Origin: Epiperipatus broadwayi
Lineage: Eukaryota > Onychophora > Udeonychophora > Euonychophora > Peripatidae
Reading direction: 5' to 3'
Length of the DNA: 64,000 nucleotides
Assembly (NCBI GenBank): GCA_028023455.1
Contig: JAQFVV010006739.1
Location: 274,629 to 338,628, forward strand
Of the stretch, positions 26,548-39,937 are shown in pieces (positions within the stretch are counted from its first letter, which is position 1; the number at the start of each line of letters is the position of its first letter). The position numbers were made by a program, and so were the translations under genes. The notes below the pieces were generated by a model, which saw only the letters and a program-made list of their open reading frames with translations, was not told the origin of the DNA and ran no database searches.

Positions 26548-28779
26548 GTAAATTAAATTTATAAAATCATAATAAATTAGGATTTGTATAAATCAAATGT
26601 AAAACTAAATTAAAAGAAAGATAATTAATATAATTATCTGTATTTACATCAAAAGGGAATTATGTTAAACAGCATTATTTCTATATATCATCGAATGCAT
26701 AAATAGTTAATTCAATATAAATAGGAGTATTGGAAGTAGATAGCTTACTCCAGTTCAAACACTCAGTTCTTCATATTATGCATGTAATTTGAGTAACATC
26801 ACATTAAAGCTGATGAATTGAAAACTGTAGGTAAAAATCAGGAGCATAATTCAGCATTATTTGTCTGTTGAAATCAAAGGTTCCTTCACTTGCTGCATTA
26901 TGTAGAATTGTAAGTATTATTATAATTCATTTGTATTTTAAAATATGCTTATATTCAGTACGGTGAATGAAAATATCAAAACGGACAGCTAATGATGTTT
27001 TATTTTTGGATTGAATTTTTTTCAGTAATATAGCCCTGCAATACATGTTAAGGTAAAACATTCAGCTAAATCCCTGAATGCCTACAATTTTGGAAAATAA
27101 TTAACCTCTCTAGAATTTATTGCCTATCACAAGATATTGAATACTAAAAAAATTATAAAACAAAAGAATGCATACTAAACAAATCAACAGTAAAGAAAAA
27201 TCTGATATACAAAACTGGATCAACTTGAAAAGTATATTCTACATTGAGAGGTTTTTACAAGTATAAACTGTAGGTGAGAATTCAAATTTTATATAATATA
27301 CATTCTACTTTGAATAGTTTTTTTTATAACTTTTAATTCTCATGTTTGATATACCTTTCATCGCAGGATATTATTAAATGGTACTGCAATTGAGATTAGA
27401 GTGAATCACATGAAGTTATTCTGTAATGTTTGGTAACAGTATTTCCATACATTTGATGGCAAAACTTAAATGAAAATTTATAATTTCAATAATAATAGCT
27501 AGATAACAGTAGAATTCAGAAACACTGTTAAGAAGTTATGGTTTCAAACAAAGAGAGAGCATAGTTAGGGTTTCAAGTAAACAAGAAGCTTCTCTGGGAT
27601 ATATTATAGTCATCATTCTTGCATGCCCATGATTTTTACTATCACTTTACAATATAATTTATTTTATTTTTATAAAATTAAATTAGTTATTTGTTTTGAT
27701 AAATTTGTAACATTTTGTTTGAGGGCATGTTCCAAAATAAAACAAAGTTATAGTGAACATAATTTTTTTTTTGGAGATTGTAAATACTATTTTTCAATTT
27801 TTTTGAAATTTCAAAAATTATTTTAACTAAGTAATTACATTCTTTATTCAAACATGAAATATTGTTTAGCTACTTATTAAATTTTAATCATATGAGAAGT
27901 GTTTGTTTTCCACAGAGACCAAAATGAAATATTTGTTTGGTTCTTGTTATCATTTCTGTTTATTACCTTTTTTAAAAAAATAATATATTGAATTCAAGAT
28001 TTTTTTATTTGTAAAGTTAATATTCTAATAAATAAATTGAAACATGTAAACATTATATGAATAATAAAAATTTATTTATTGAAAATAAACAGGCATGAAA
28101 GTTTATCAGTTTACTCCCAATAATGACGTTTTAGATTGCAATGCAAACAGGTTATTTATAACTAATTTCTGTTTTAAAAAAACAAATATTTATTATATTT
28201 TCTATAAATGTCACTATAAAATTATGTTTTGATATTTTATTTTAAAATAAGATGTAGCACATTCACACATCTCTTTATTGAGTTATTGTAGATTAAAATA
28301 AATAGCAGGTTGTTTTTTATAGCTATTCTTGTTTGTTTAAATAATTCATTGAGAAAAGTAATATATGTATAAACATTTCATTGACATGCATATATTTTAT
28401 CTGTAAAGTTAATTTTACTATTATAGAAATGCCAGTAAAAATTATATTTTGATTTTAGTTATGAAAGCAGAGTGTAACATGCACATTTCTCATTAATGAT
28501 CAGACAGTAAAATAAATTTAATAGCATATTTAACTATTTTTGTATTTTTCTAGTGGTTCATGGAATAAAGTAACATATGCGTGTTTCAGTTACTAATAGA
28601 TGTATTTATTTAATTTGTTTTGAGTTAAACTACATTTATTATAATATTAATTTTGTACCTGTTACATAATATTAAACTCATATTGAAGTTACATGTTAAA
28701 TATATCCTTATACTCTTAAAATGTATTCAATGCTGGATCATATATATGTACACATCATCATCATATCAATATTTTCAAA
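26548..28779. other. AT-rich DNA, nothing recognised
   Basis: No feature is recognised. The open frame at 27623-27826 lacks any domain. Confidence 0.45.
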
Positions 28780-28901
28780 TATCATAAATACACTGTAGTA
28801 TGAAGACTTCTCCAAGTTTAATCCAGTTTCTCTAATCTCTAGCCTCTCTTTTCTACATTACATTAACAAACTTCCTTATTTCATCCATCCATTTCACATA
28901 T

Positions 28902-29213
28902 GAAAACAGGCAAAAAAACTCACTATACATATTGCCACACAGCAAGCTAGAGTAATCAGTGGATGCCAGAAGGCTTGTGCATAAAATACCCATCTAGTGT
29001 CTCCTCATCCAATATCCCCAGACTAGTTTCTGGCTTGTGGTCTTCATCATTGAGGAGCCTTGGATCAGAGACAAAGGCCACAAGCCAGAAACTAGTCTGG
29101 GGATATTGGATGAGTAGGCACTAGATGAGGATTTTATGCACAAGCCTTCTGGCATCCATTGATTACTCTAGCTTGCTGTGTGGCAATACATATAATGAGT
29201 TTTTGCCTGTTTT
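28902..29213. mobile_element. Foldback family B, copy 2, nested in the LINE
   Basis: A near-perfect inverted repeat with tips aaaacaggcaaaa and ttttgcctgtttt and arms of about 143 bp around a roughly 25-bp centre (29046-29070). It splits LINE sequence that is continuous in the 62.4-62.6 kb fragment. About 50-60 bp after 29213 is not explained by either element. Confidence 0.75.
29009..29063 (-). ncRNA. Hammerhead ribozyme-like motif (family B)
   Basis: On the minus strand CCAA, an internal loop and TCCTCA pair with TGGGGA, loop TA and TTGG (stem I, 6 plus 4 bp). The core is ATGATGA (C3 to A), stem II is weakened with loop CACAA, then GAAAC, stem III AC-TA-GT, and a GTC cleavage triplet. The sister arm (to about 29109) keeps stem II GGC/GCC and GAAAC but has a broken core strand. 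Confidence 0.55.
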
Positions 29214-30296
29214 AATAACAGTTATAAGCAAGCATAAGAAATGGTAATCATGTGATGTTTATTGGCATTTTATATATGGTCACTTTCTAAGCTTTTTAAC
29301 AATCTAGTGGAATTCAGTTCGAATTTCAACTGTCCATCCATATATAATAATCTCTTTTAGTAATATATTTAGGACAGTTCCACTTCAGTCTCTTAATTAT
29401 TTTAATAATGTCAGTAATTCCTATTTGTTTTCTTATCCTCACATTTTATTTTTGATCCCTTCTTGTTATTCCTAACATATCTCTCTTTATACTTTATTGT
29501 ATGGTATGTCACACTCTTCTATTAAGTGTCCTACTCTCATATCCATAAGTAAAAATTGGTAAAACATATTTATTAAAAATGTTTTTCAAATAAGTAAATA
29601 TTTTCTTTTAATATTAAGTATATACTCAATCCAACTTTAATTCTATTATTAATTTTATTCATTATGTTTCTATTTGTATTAATAATCACACCAAATTATT
29701 TGTAGTTAGAAACACCTTCCAATTGATGATTATTGATCTTTATTTTATTCTGAAAAAATCCATTGAATATTACTTTAGTCTTTTTAAAACTTATCTTTAG
29801 TTGTACTTTCTTAATTTCTTCTGATAACTCTTGCAACATTCCCTAAAGCTCTGAGACATTATTTCCAAAATCAATTATAGCAGCTAATAAATATCAATTT
29901 ATTCATAATTCTCTTACCTTTCCATTTTAATACATTAAATATTTATTGAAAAAGTGCTGTAAACAATTTCAGAAACATGAAATTACCTTATCATATTTCC
30001 TGTTAATCTTCTTAATACCACCATGTAATCCAGTCATTGTTTTTGATAAATTTCTTCAGAGTATAACAATATTATCAATTTGTATTGTAATGATCCAATG
30101 CATTAATCATTGTAGAAATGCTTATACAATCAAATGCTTTTTCATTAACAACAAATAATAGCAATTCATCTTCATTCATTAATTCTATCTATAACTTTTT
30201 TCAATAGTTAGATGTGATCCATTGTACTGAAACCATTTTAAAATTCAGTTTGTTCTTTTTGGTTGATTAAAATGCAAAATTTACTGTAGACAAGTT

Positions 30297-30558
30297 ATAG
30301 TTAAACAGCATTAAGCTGTTGCACATGCGCTTTGCAGACTTTAACTATAAATGGCTGAATACTAACACTTCAAGCACATGATAAAGTCTTTGTAAAAAGA
30401 TAGAGTGGCATCTATATTTTCGAACCCAAATGCTTTTATATGGGCAAATCTTAAGTGTCTAAAAGTGAAAGCATGAAGATATTAAATAATCACTATTCAG
30501 TCATTTATAGTTAAAGTCTGCAAAGCGCATATGCAACAGCTTAATGCTGTTTAACTAT
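30297..30558. mobile_element. Hairpin element nested in the LINE
   Basis: Arms 30297-30360 and 30494-30558 are close inverted complements (tips atagttaaacagc and gctgtttaactat). The flanking LINE reverse-transcriptase reading resumes on both sides. A TA dinucleotide at each tip would fit a mariner-like TA target duplication. The 133-bp spacer has no frame and no hammerhead core. Confidence 0.65.
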
Positions 30559-31959
30559 TCCAGTTTATAAATATTGCACTATATAAAATAATTGATTTAT
30601 GTAGGCAAGTTGTAATTATCTTGGTACTATGCCTGACAAAAGACTGTTAGGTCTTTAATTTTTATATATCACCTTTTTAAAATATCAATGTTACTATAGC
30701 ATTTTTCTAATCCTTTGCACATCATTATTACTTAGTCATTTGGTCTGTAACTTTGCCAACAATTTTTCTATTTCTTCAACTACTTTTTTAAAGGTAGCAA
30801 TTCCATTATTATCTGGAACTTATCTCATTTTCATAGATTTAATTGCATGTCTCACTCTTTATATACACATGCCATGATATCATCTTTTTTTTTATTACTA
30901 GTTCCATTTTTTATTCATATTGCAAAAATAAGTTTTCTATCAAGGTGTTTTTTTTTTCAAAATTTTAACACTTTTGTTCTCTTTTATAGTTTTCATTGCT
31001 AATTCACAATTATACTTTTTTATATTGTTATTAACTCTTTTTTATACCATTTTACAAAAATTTAGATATTCTATTAGGATTATTTTTATATTTTTTCATT
31101 TTTCTTTTTTTCTTCGTATATTGCCTTGTATCAGTAGAAAATGTACTAGTAAATTATTGTTTTTTTTGTACCAGTTATTTTTCTTGCATTTCTTAAAAGT
31201 GAATTAATCAGGTTCTCATTGACTTCAATCAAGTTTGAACCATCCTCAAAATATGTTATTTTAAAATTCTAATTTCCTTGAATGTTTCTGAAGGTTAGGA
31301 ATATCAATTGTGAATACTATTTTTCTTATTAATTGTCACTTCTCTAATTTTTCATTAACATGTATCTTGCATCTCATTAATTGATGATCACTTCCTTTGT
31401 TGAATTTATTAAGATCATTACAAATCTTGAAATACATATTTCCTATTAATCAAATCAGCTGTATTTTCATTTTGATGTTTAGGTATCCATTTCTATTTAG
31501 CATTTTGTCAAAAGAAGAATTCATATATAAAGTTTTTTTCCTGTGAATTTCACAAGTCTGTGTCTTCTTTTTCTATTACCATAACAAAATTTACCCATTG
31601 CCCTTTTATCTTTCAATTGTTACCAACTTTAGTATTAAGGTCTCCCATGGCAATTTTAAAATGATATTTAGTCTCATCATAAGCCTTTTACTTATACATA
31701 CATATAAAAATCTATCATTTTATCACAAAGAGAAATTGTTGAGACATAAACCTGAATTACATGCATTAAATTTCTTCAATTAAGTTGAATATCTAATCTT
31801 GCCACTCTGTCTAATATATTACCAATCTCCACAATGTTGTTTTTCCATTTCTTAGTACACATCCATTTTAAAAATCAATTGTCTCTTCACTTCTCTAAAA
31901 TATTTTGAAATTATCAATATCTAAGTAAAAGATCATCATTGAATGGCAGTTTTGGTCAA

Positions 31960-33705
31960 CAATCATTTTTAGCACTCTCCATATTTGGCTGCCAACCACT
32001 ATCTTGACTGGTCACTTCATAGCCTCATGATAATAAGAGCAAAAAATTACTTTTGTCTGCTATGATCTTGACTTCAATAATATTTAATTGTTATTCAGTT
32101 AAGAACTATCAGACAACTGTGAAGAAAGTCCATGGTGTTGTTAAATCTTAAATTTGATTAAAAAGTCAATAAACTCACCATCCTGGATAATGCATGTCGA
32201 TGAGCATCCCATCCATGACTATATATTATATGAAAAGCCATATATTAATTTGCTTATTCATTTTCTCTAAGGCTTAAAATTAACAAAAAGGTCTCTCTTC
32301 AGTTAACCTCAAATATTTTTCTTCAGCTGATATATACATATATCTTCTGAAAATCATGTTCTACAACTTGTGTTAAACAAGAGAGTTTGAGCAATGGATG
32401 ATATTGAAAGAGTATCCTTGAATAAGTAATCCATTCTATAGAAAAATGATGACACCACCATATAACAATTAAAATTATGTTTATAAGAAATCAAAAATTA
32501 GATTTTACTTGTGTGCTATATAATGTGTGGAGTCCGGAATTTCATACCACCATCTTTGAACACACACATAAAAAGATTGCTCAAAAAGACATATGTTCAT
32601 CAACAGCAAAATTAACTTAATGAATTGGAATAATTATATGTCTTGTGCATATGTCAAATTTACTCCATCCACAACTTTGACACCATCCACTCTACAAAAA
32701 TACAGGAATAATTATCATTAAGCTTTATTAAATTAGAAATTATTTCTAGACCAAATGCAAACTCTAAACCTTAAAAATTAATATATTTGACTTTTTAATC
32801 AAACACACAACACACGCGCGCGCAGAGTTATTCACATGTCTCATTTCCATGTATAATATCTTTTATAAATTTAAATAACCTCCAGATCACCTTACAATAA
32901 AAGTCAAATGAATCTTGGGGGTCATTTGTCTTTTATTATAGCTTTATTCATATGATTTAAAAAGAGTATATGGTCCTTTTATTACTATTAATTTTATATT
33001 TAAACATTAATTTAAGATGTTTTGAAACTTTGAATAGAACAATCTTAAAAGATCCAAGGACTCATTCACTTTTTAAGAGGCTATTTTTACAAACCAAATT
33101 AAAGATTGTATAATAAATAGACAATCTGCTAATATTGATATACACAGTTTTTGGAAAATCACGTGATATCTTCTTTTTTGTATGTCTACATGGCTTCAGT
33201 TGATAATAATTACAACGTAATCAAAAGTACTTTTAATTAATTTATATATTATTACTGGTTTTCATTTACTGGTATTATAATTTTTAAAATTTGTATATAG
33301 TATATTTTTTAATGGATAACTTTTTTCACACACACACACACATATTGTTCATCTAAAAGTTTATAATGATGGCATTTTACTTATAATTATATATTGAACT
33401 GTTTCCAACATCTATAATTAACTGTTAAATGCTTTTTTTAAAAATAAACTTTATCTAAACTTTTCAAATACATTCAATAATTAGTAATAGCATAGAGGTA
33501 AGCATTTGTTTTGGGTGGTATTATTTTCCTCTCTTCTTCAGGTGTTCCTGGTCTGATCTGTTTCCAGACATTGAATCTACGTGTAAGTGCAATAGAAATA
33601 GTCATATAAAAAACCAGAAAATGAGCAAAAAAATATAATCGGTTATTAGAAAGATGATTAAAAATAAAGAGAATAAAGTAAAAATATATAAACACAAAAC
33701 GTGTG
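31960..33705. other. AT-rich DNA with short CA/CG repeats
   Basis: No gene is recognised. A mixed (CA)n(CG)n run lies near 32803-32824 and a (CA)n run near 33327-33343. The frame at 33474-33695 (minus) shows no domain. Confidence 0.45.
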
Positions 33706-33815
33706 CAAATTATACATAATTAGAGGGGATTTGAATACAGACTTTCAAGCTAATTTCAGCTATCCAATCCATCTTATATAACCGATACACATGACCACAT
33801 ACATGTGAAAAAGAT

Positions 33816-33876
33816 AAATGATTTCCAATATACAATTTTGTGCTGAACCAGTATTCATCAATTGGTCCATATCATC
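33816..33876 (-). ncRNA. Hammerhead ribozyme-like motif (family C)
   Basis: The minus-strand order is stem I 5' strand with CCAA, TTGATGA core, a stem II around CTGGTTCAG, AAAA at the GAAA position, stem III region, TTGG. C3 and G12 are substituted, so it is probably inactive; the layout matches the other copies. Confidence 0.45.
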
Positions 33877-34024
33877 ACTTCACACACACATATATAATCA
33901 ATGCTCAGTTTATATTAAGATAGCAAACCTTCAAACTTTAATGGACAGTCTCTACTTTTCTCCACCCTCCAACTCTTAGCCATACATATTATTGAAAATC
34001 TGATGATGGAATGCTCAAAGCCCT

Positions 34025-34083
34025 TGATGATGCCAGCTGATGAGTATTGGTTCAACACAAAATATGTATATTGGAGATCATTT
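34025..34083 (+). ncRNA. Hammerhead ribozyme-like motif (family C)
   Basis: An intact CTGATGA core is followed by a 6-bp stem II, GTATTG-GTT-CAACAC with one mismatch, then AAAA at the GAAA position, stem III ATA-TG-TAT and TTGG pairing with CCAG (one wobble). An outer ATGAT/ATCAT helix extends stem I. Only G12 departs from the conserved core. Confidence 0.55.
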
Positions 34084-34195
34084 ATTTTTTGATCGAAAGG
34101 ATCGCTGAAGGGAGCTTGAAAGTCTGTGTTCAAATCCCTTCTAATTACATTTAAATTCCATATGTATATTATATTTGTATCCAAATTATGCATAA

Positions 34196-34790
34196 GAAAC
34201 TTAATAATAAATTGAAAAGTGAAACAAATTTTGCAAAACAAATTATTCATACACACACAAATTTAGCATAGAGACAAAATCGTTTAGAAAAATAGATGCT
34301 TCTGGAGTATAAGCATTTATTAAAATACATGCTTCAATTTAATAAATATAATAAATTTATTTTAAAATTTTGTTAAGTAGATCAGTCTGTTACTTTTCTT
34401 ACTAAAACCTTTATATTAATGTGTATATATATATATTTCTTTTTCATACATATGCAGTATGTCTTTTTTCTCTATTATACATATAAACAATGAGAAATTT
34501 TAATTTTGCTTTAATTTTTACACCTATAAAATAATTTGATGGAATTACTTTAAAATCAATATTTGAATTTAATTCAGTTATTTAAAATAATAATAATTTC
34601 TCACTATTTATTATATGATCTGAACAGATAGAAAATACTCTACTTTAATCTTTGATCTTGATTTATTCAAACATGAATCAAAAATCATAAATTCTCAATT
34701 CAAGTAATTGAGTTAATTAAATTGGAAATATTTTTTACAGGATTTCATTTCAAACTTTTATCATAGAAACTGAATCCATAATTGCTTAGC
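34196..34790. other. AT-rich DNA, nothing recognised
   Basis: Nothing beyond low-complexity AT-rich sequence is seen. Confidence 0.45.
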
Positions 34791-34804
34791 TTGATCAGGT
34801 TACT

Positions 34805-34954
34805 ATGGCAATCTCATCTCTCCATCCTATAATAATCTCCAGAGACTGGTTGGGTCGTGCACCATTTACAGAAGTAGTACAGCTCAGCCAGTGTATCCAG
34901 GAGGCTTTAGAAAACCAGAAACTCAATTTTATATCAAATAAAAGAACACAATAA
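34805..34954 (+). other. Candidate short coding exon or retrocopy fragment
   Basis: From ATG at 34805 an open frame of about 49 codons runs to TAA. It contains SRDWLGRAPFTEVVQLSQ and CIQEALENQKLNF and is markedly richer in G+C than the flanks up to about 34920. A cag precedes the frame start region, as a splice acceptor might. The LGR-P(F/Y)-E pattern faintly recalls the N-terminus of octanoyltransferases (LIPT2), but the following hallmark residues are absent and no donor site is clear. It may be a real exon, a pseudogene or chance. Confidence 0.25.
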
Positions 34955-34956
34955 AA

Positions 34957-37900
34957 AAATTAATATTGATTTGCGTATATATAATTATTAATTACATTTT
35001 TGCGAATCATTTTACTTTATTTTCTGTTTAAAAAAATAGAGATTAAAATAATAATAATAAAAATGCTATAAATATTACTGTTTCTTGTTTTTATTGTAAA
35101 AAAAAAAAATACTATTAGCAATTATCAAATTACATTTTGATTTTCTTATACTTGTTATAGACACGCATGACTTCTCCCATATATATATATATAAGTTATT
35201 ATAGAAAAGAAATCCATATGCTATATATATATATTAGAAATAAAATAAATATAAATATGAGTTCTTAACTATAAAATGTCTTTGTTTAATTTTTTTCCAT
35301 TGCTAAAAGCTTTGTTAATTAAAAAAATTCAGCCATACATACTGATATCAAGAAAATATATAAACTGTAGAAGTATCAGCAAATTGCGTGTGTTAATAAA
35401 TAAGACTTGAATATGTGTGCTCATATAAAAATAGTTAATTAAAGCACGTATAAATTTTAAATGTAAATTGATATAGTAAAATTTTATAAATCCTATTTAT
35501 CTATAGATCTTGTATTTAATTAAATTCTATTTAAATAGTTAAAGATAATAGTAAATTGGAAAACTGGCAATTATTTCATCGGATGAAAATAAAATCAGCA
35601 TTTTAGTAAAATAAGTAATTATTAGATAAGGAAAAACAAATTAATTACTATGAGAAATACTAATTGAAAAACATTCTCGAGAGATTTAAATCATTCCAGA
35701 AAACTAGACTTTTCAGTAGGGTAGTTTAAAAAACAAAAGATGTTGATTTTATACCCAATTTATTCTCCTCAAAAGTGATATAGATCTTTAAACCCGCCTA
35801 CCTGGTCTACATGATAAGTTTATTATGCCTTACTAAATTAATGTAGATAAATATAGGGACAGTTCATGCTATATGTATATTATTTTGGTGAAGCAAAATG
35901 GTTGTATGTATTCATATTTAGCTTGATGTATGATGTAGTACTTATATATATCTAGTTTTTAAAAAAATTGTAATATATGCAATGTTCAACTCCCATTACA
36001 TTGGTCATAACTGCATGATTTTCAGAAAATATAAAACATAACAATTGGTACAGTCAACAATAGAATGAGTATGTAATTAGATTACAAACTATTATCGACC
36101 AAGCAATAGTACTTGGTCACTGTTAATGGTAGTTTGCCATTGAATGTCATATTCAACACCACAATTTATTCTGGTATCTTAATTATAAAGCAATATCATA
36201 AACTGTAATGAGCTCTTACATAATTAAGATGCACATGTAAATGAACAGGCTTTTAATTGATTGAGAACTAAAGCAGAATAAAAACTATTTGCAATAATAT
36301 TTAAAGAAGGCAATTCCAAATTTTTTTTTAATTTGAATCAAAAATGGCTAAATAAAGTTAATTTGGGATAGAAAATAAATCTGAACAAAATACAAATAAT
36401 GTCAAAATATGTTGTTCTATCTATTTTAATTTCTGTATTATTTGATGTAAGAAAAACATACGGGTAATATGATGTTTTCCATTTTTTTTGTTCAAACTCT
36501 GTTTCTTTTTTACATGTTTAGAAAGTTTATTAAAATTCTCTAGAACAAATCTTAGTGCAGTTTTTTTTTTACTGCTTTTCGGGTTAATGTATGACTTTGG
36601 CCTCTACAAAAAATGATTTTATTCAAATATAAATATTTTTTGTTGAAAATATTTTTTATAATTTTTAAAAATACATGTTCTCTAAGTCTTTATTTTTTTG
36701 ATTTACAGATATCTTTCAAAGAATCAATTTACATTTGCAGAATATATTTTTTTAAAGATAAATATTTCTTAATTCCCATCTCCCTTTCCAAATAAATCCC
36801 CTTGAGAAAAAAATCCCCCAAAATAAAGGAAATTTTTTTAATAACATATAGTAAACTTTTGATCTTCAAGTATGCATACATTGCTTTTCACTGTCTTAAG
36901 TTTGGAACCAGATAAATAAATGTTATAAAAATATGCATCAATTTTTTTTTTTCTGTTAGTTTTTAGATATTTACTAATAATAAATCACAATCGTAACAAT
37001 GGATTTTTTAATTTGAATGGGCATTTTTATTTTATTTAACTAATAATAATAATTATAACTTTAAAAAAAAATTATAATTAGAAGATATAACTGCTGGTTG
37101 TAATTTTTATTCCTTTAAAAAAAATTGAACCCACCTTTCTGCGACCTTTTATTATTTTTACAAGTTTAAAAAGAGAATTTTTTACTACAACATTTTATTA
37201 ACATTTTTAGAGATAATTATCAATTATTAATTTTGTAAGATAAAATTACTTAATCTTAAAAAATGTGTAATTAATATTAATTTCAATTTTTGAAATATAT
37301 AATATGTATATGTTGCAGCAAAAGTAATTAATCCAAGAATTACAAAAATCAGTAGTTATTATGCATAATCACCAACTATCTTGGCAAGTTTAATTAATTT
37401 CATTAAATTTCTCATTTTTGTCAAATAGTTTATATAATTCTTTAATAAAATTGATAAATTGTGCCATAATTTCTTATTTCTGCCAACATTTCCAAATGAA
37501 TTTGGTAAATGAGGATCAGCTTATGTCACAGCATAGCATTAATTAAAAATCTTAATTATTCATACGATTTTAGTAGAATTGATGAATTTCTTTAAAGAAA
37601 AAGCTTGGTGAAAATATTTTAAGGATGTTTTTATTCGATAACACTACCATAATTTTGGCATATAATAACATTTTTATTCTATTTTCATGAGCTTTTATAT
37701 TTAAATGCAAATAAAAATAGTAATAATAAATATACATTAATTGTGTTAATAAATGATGTAAATATCATGACATTTCTTGCCTTTTTTTGTTTAATAAAAT
37801 AAATATAGATTTAAAAATATTAATAAATTGAATTAAAAATATATTTTTTGTTTTATTAATTTTAAGACATTTGATGAATATAAGAAAACTAAGAATGATC

Positions 37901-39846
37901 TGTTTCAGCTTAAGATTAAAATTATGTGTGCAAAAATATCAACACAATTTGTTGAAAAAAATGATAAAACTCGAATAATTCTTATTGCTTATTCAAATAT
38001 GGCAAACTATCATATAATTCAATTTTTAAATAATTTATTAATCTAATTAATCTTCATGTATTACTATTATTTATTTGCACTTAATTATAAAAGTACATGG
38101 AATCAAAATTTTATTATATGCCTTAGGTTGTGGTAGTGCTTAATGTGTAGTAGAGGATCCTTAAAATATTTTTTCCAAGCTTTATCTTTAAGGAAGTTAA
38201 TCAATTTAAATCTTATGAATACTTAAGATTTTTAATTAGTGCTATGTTTTAGTGTCAATTTTTTCTGTCCGGTCCTTTATCAAAATGAGGCTTACTTATC
38301 AAATTCATTTGGGAATTATACATAGTCATTGGTAAAAGTGAGAAATTTTAGCATATTTAACAAATTTACCAATTTAATTGGAAATTTTGTAAAATCATAG
38401 TAAAAGGGAAAGATTTAGTAAAATTAATCTTTAGTGAAATTAATCAGCTTTTTATGTTCACCAAAATAGTACAGGCCGTATATGTAGTCTAAAGGATTTT
38501 ACAATATTGATGCATGAAACACATGATAAAAAACGCAAAATAAAGAATCGTATTTTATACAAAATTTATCTTGTGCTATGAATTCAAAATTAACCAGCTT
38601 CCCAATTAGTTCTTCCTGGTCAATACAATGAAATGTTGAATTTATCGCCTAGGAGAAAATAGAATATTTTTTTTACATTACCTTGATAAGGACTCGTAAG
38701 AGTTGAAAGCACTTGGGAATAGTTGTTTTTTTTAAAATTATATTTATATTAAAGATTCTCTGTTTTAATAATTGACAAATTGTTATATTATATTTCTAGT
38801 GATTATGCATAATTTTTCAGATTAATAACTTTTATTATAATAGATATACTGTATTATATATATACACACACATTACAAATAATTATGGAATGTTTTGAAT
38901 TATAATATCTGGATTTTATTTAAAGCTAACAATTAAGTTATAGTTTATGAATACTATAATTTAAGGCATAATCATTTAATTGCTTATCATTAATTTTTAA
39001 AAGATTTGTGTTTTATCATTTTTACATATGTTATTTATTATCTATAATTTCTTGAAAACAATGAATCAAAAGTTAACTATTTATTAGATGTAATATGTTG
39101 GACTATTTCCATCATTTATGAGTGAATATTGAATGTATAGAAAATTTTAAACTTTATTTAAACTTTTCAAATACAAACAACTTGTTAGTAATAACACATT
39201 AATAGACAATATTGTTTGTTGAAAAAAAAGATCTATATTAAAACAAAATGTCTAAACATTTATTAATATGGATATCTTAAATACCGAATCTTTTAAAGAT
39301 TGTTTTTAAAATAAATGTATTCTTCAGCTGCATAGAAAAAAGATCAGCATTAGATTGGACAATATGAACTTCTTATACATCATATTCCATTTGAATACAT
39401 TTAAATATTAGGATAGAAACAATTATCTAGTGCTATAAAATTTACACAACATGTTTGCTTTCAAAAGTCCTTCTTGAACTCTTTCTTGAACATTTGAAAA
39501 CACATTTGATGTATCATATCAAATTTTACTATTTTCTAAAATATGAGTATCTTCAAAGTAATCAACAATATCAATTTGCCAACTCAGTCAAAGATTTAGC
39601 TAATATCCAAAACTTGTTACTTTATCCAAGAGATATCCATAATTTAAATAAAAAGTTTAAGTAATTATTATATAATGATAAAAGACCAATTTCTTTATTT
39701 TTTCCAAGTAAATAATCTGTTTCAAGTGGGAAAAATATTAATTTTATATATAGTAAAATTGCATTAATACTATTCAAAATCAATTATTATACTTTTTGAA
39801 TGTGTATTTCAATTAAAAGTTCCCACTTTCTTAAACAAAAATGTAA
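34957..39846. other. AT-rich DNA, nothing recognised
   Basis: Nearly 5 kb without a recognisable element. Short (TA)n runs occur near 35180 and 38850. Frames at 36613-36795 and 39455-39664 lack domains and begin or sit in AT-rich noise. Confidence 0.45.
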
Positions 39847-39862
39847 ATGTTTCTTTGATTTT

Positions 39863-39937
39863 TTAAGCGAACACGCTAAGCTGGGACAACTGCTTATAAA
39901 GAAGCTATCACTGACCTATCTACCACCAATGCTTGAC
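39863..39937 (-). mobile_element. SINE-1, tRNA-like head only, with target-site duplication
   Basis: A 75-bp insert flanked by the 16-bp direct repeat atgtttctttgatttt (39847-39862 and 39938-39953). On the minus strand it starts gtcaagcattggtgg and stops in the T-arm (ttcgctt), so it is almost exactly tRNA length and lacks the usual SINE-1 tail. Read as a truncated SINE or a retroposed tRNA-like RNA. Confidence 0.8.

Larger units (their letters stand above)
28780..31950 (-). pseudogene. RTE-like non-LTR retrotransposon (endonuclease plus reverse transcriptase), decayed
   Basis: Reading down the minus strand: near 31780 a QVYVSTISLCDKMIDFY stretch and near 31650 MGDLNTKVGN (the GDFNAK motif of apurinic-type endonucleases), then near 31390 GSDHQLMRCKIHVNEKLEK (the SDH motif). 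The reverse transcriptase begins near 30700 with KKGDI and an RPNSLLS-like block, continues with GFSTMDH near 30220 and an EKAFD block near 30130, then the KTKV and SNYKxFGVII region at 29780-29690. The C-terminal block has MLGITRRDQK near 29480 and ends at 28780-28900. This order matches RTE-type elements of arthropods and other animals. Stops and frameshifts are common. Two hairpin elements interrupt it (28902-29213 and 30297-30558). The 5' limit is approximate. Confidence 0.75.
33720..34181. mobile_element. Foldback family C, copy 2
   Basis: Inverted arms open with gaggggatttgaatac and close with gtgttcaaatccctt, both box B-like, and meet around a core shared with copy 1 (ttatattaagatagc...ctttaatggacag). 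A 14-bp direct repeat with one mismatch (caaattatRcataa) at 33706-33719 and 34182-34195 looks like a target-site duplication. Both arms carry a hammerhead-like motif. Confidence 0.7.

Noticed and set aside
26813-26835. CTGATGA followed closely by GAAAA
   Set aside because: There is no stem II, and no stem I or III pairing could be found; a chance match to the hammerhead core.
30974-31207. Plus-strand hydrophobic frame
   Set aside because: It is the antisense shadow of the minus-strand RTE-like LINE.
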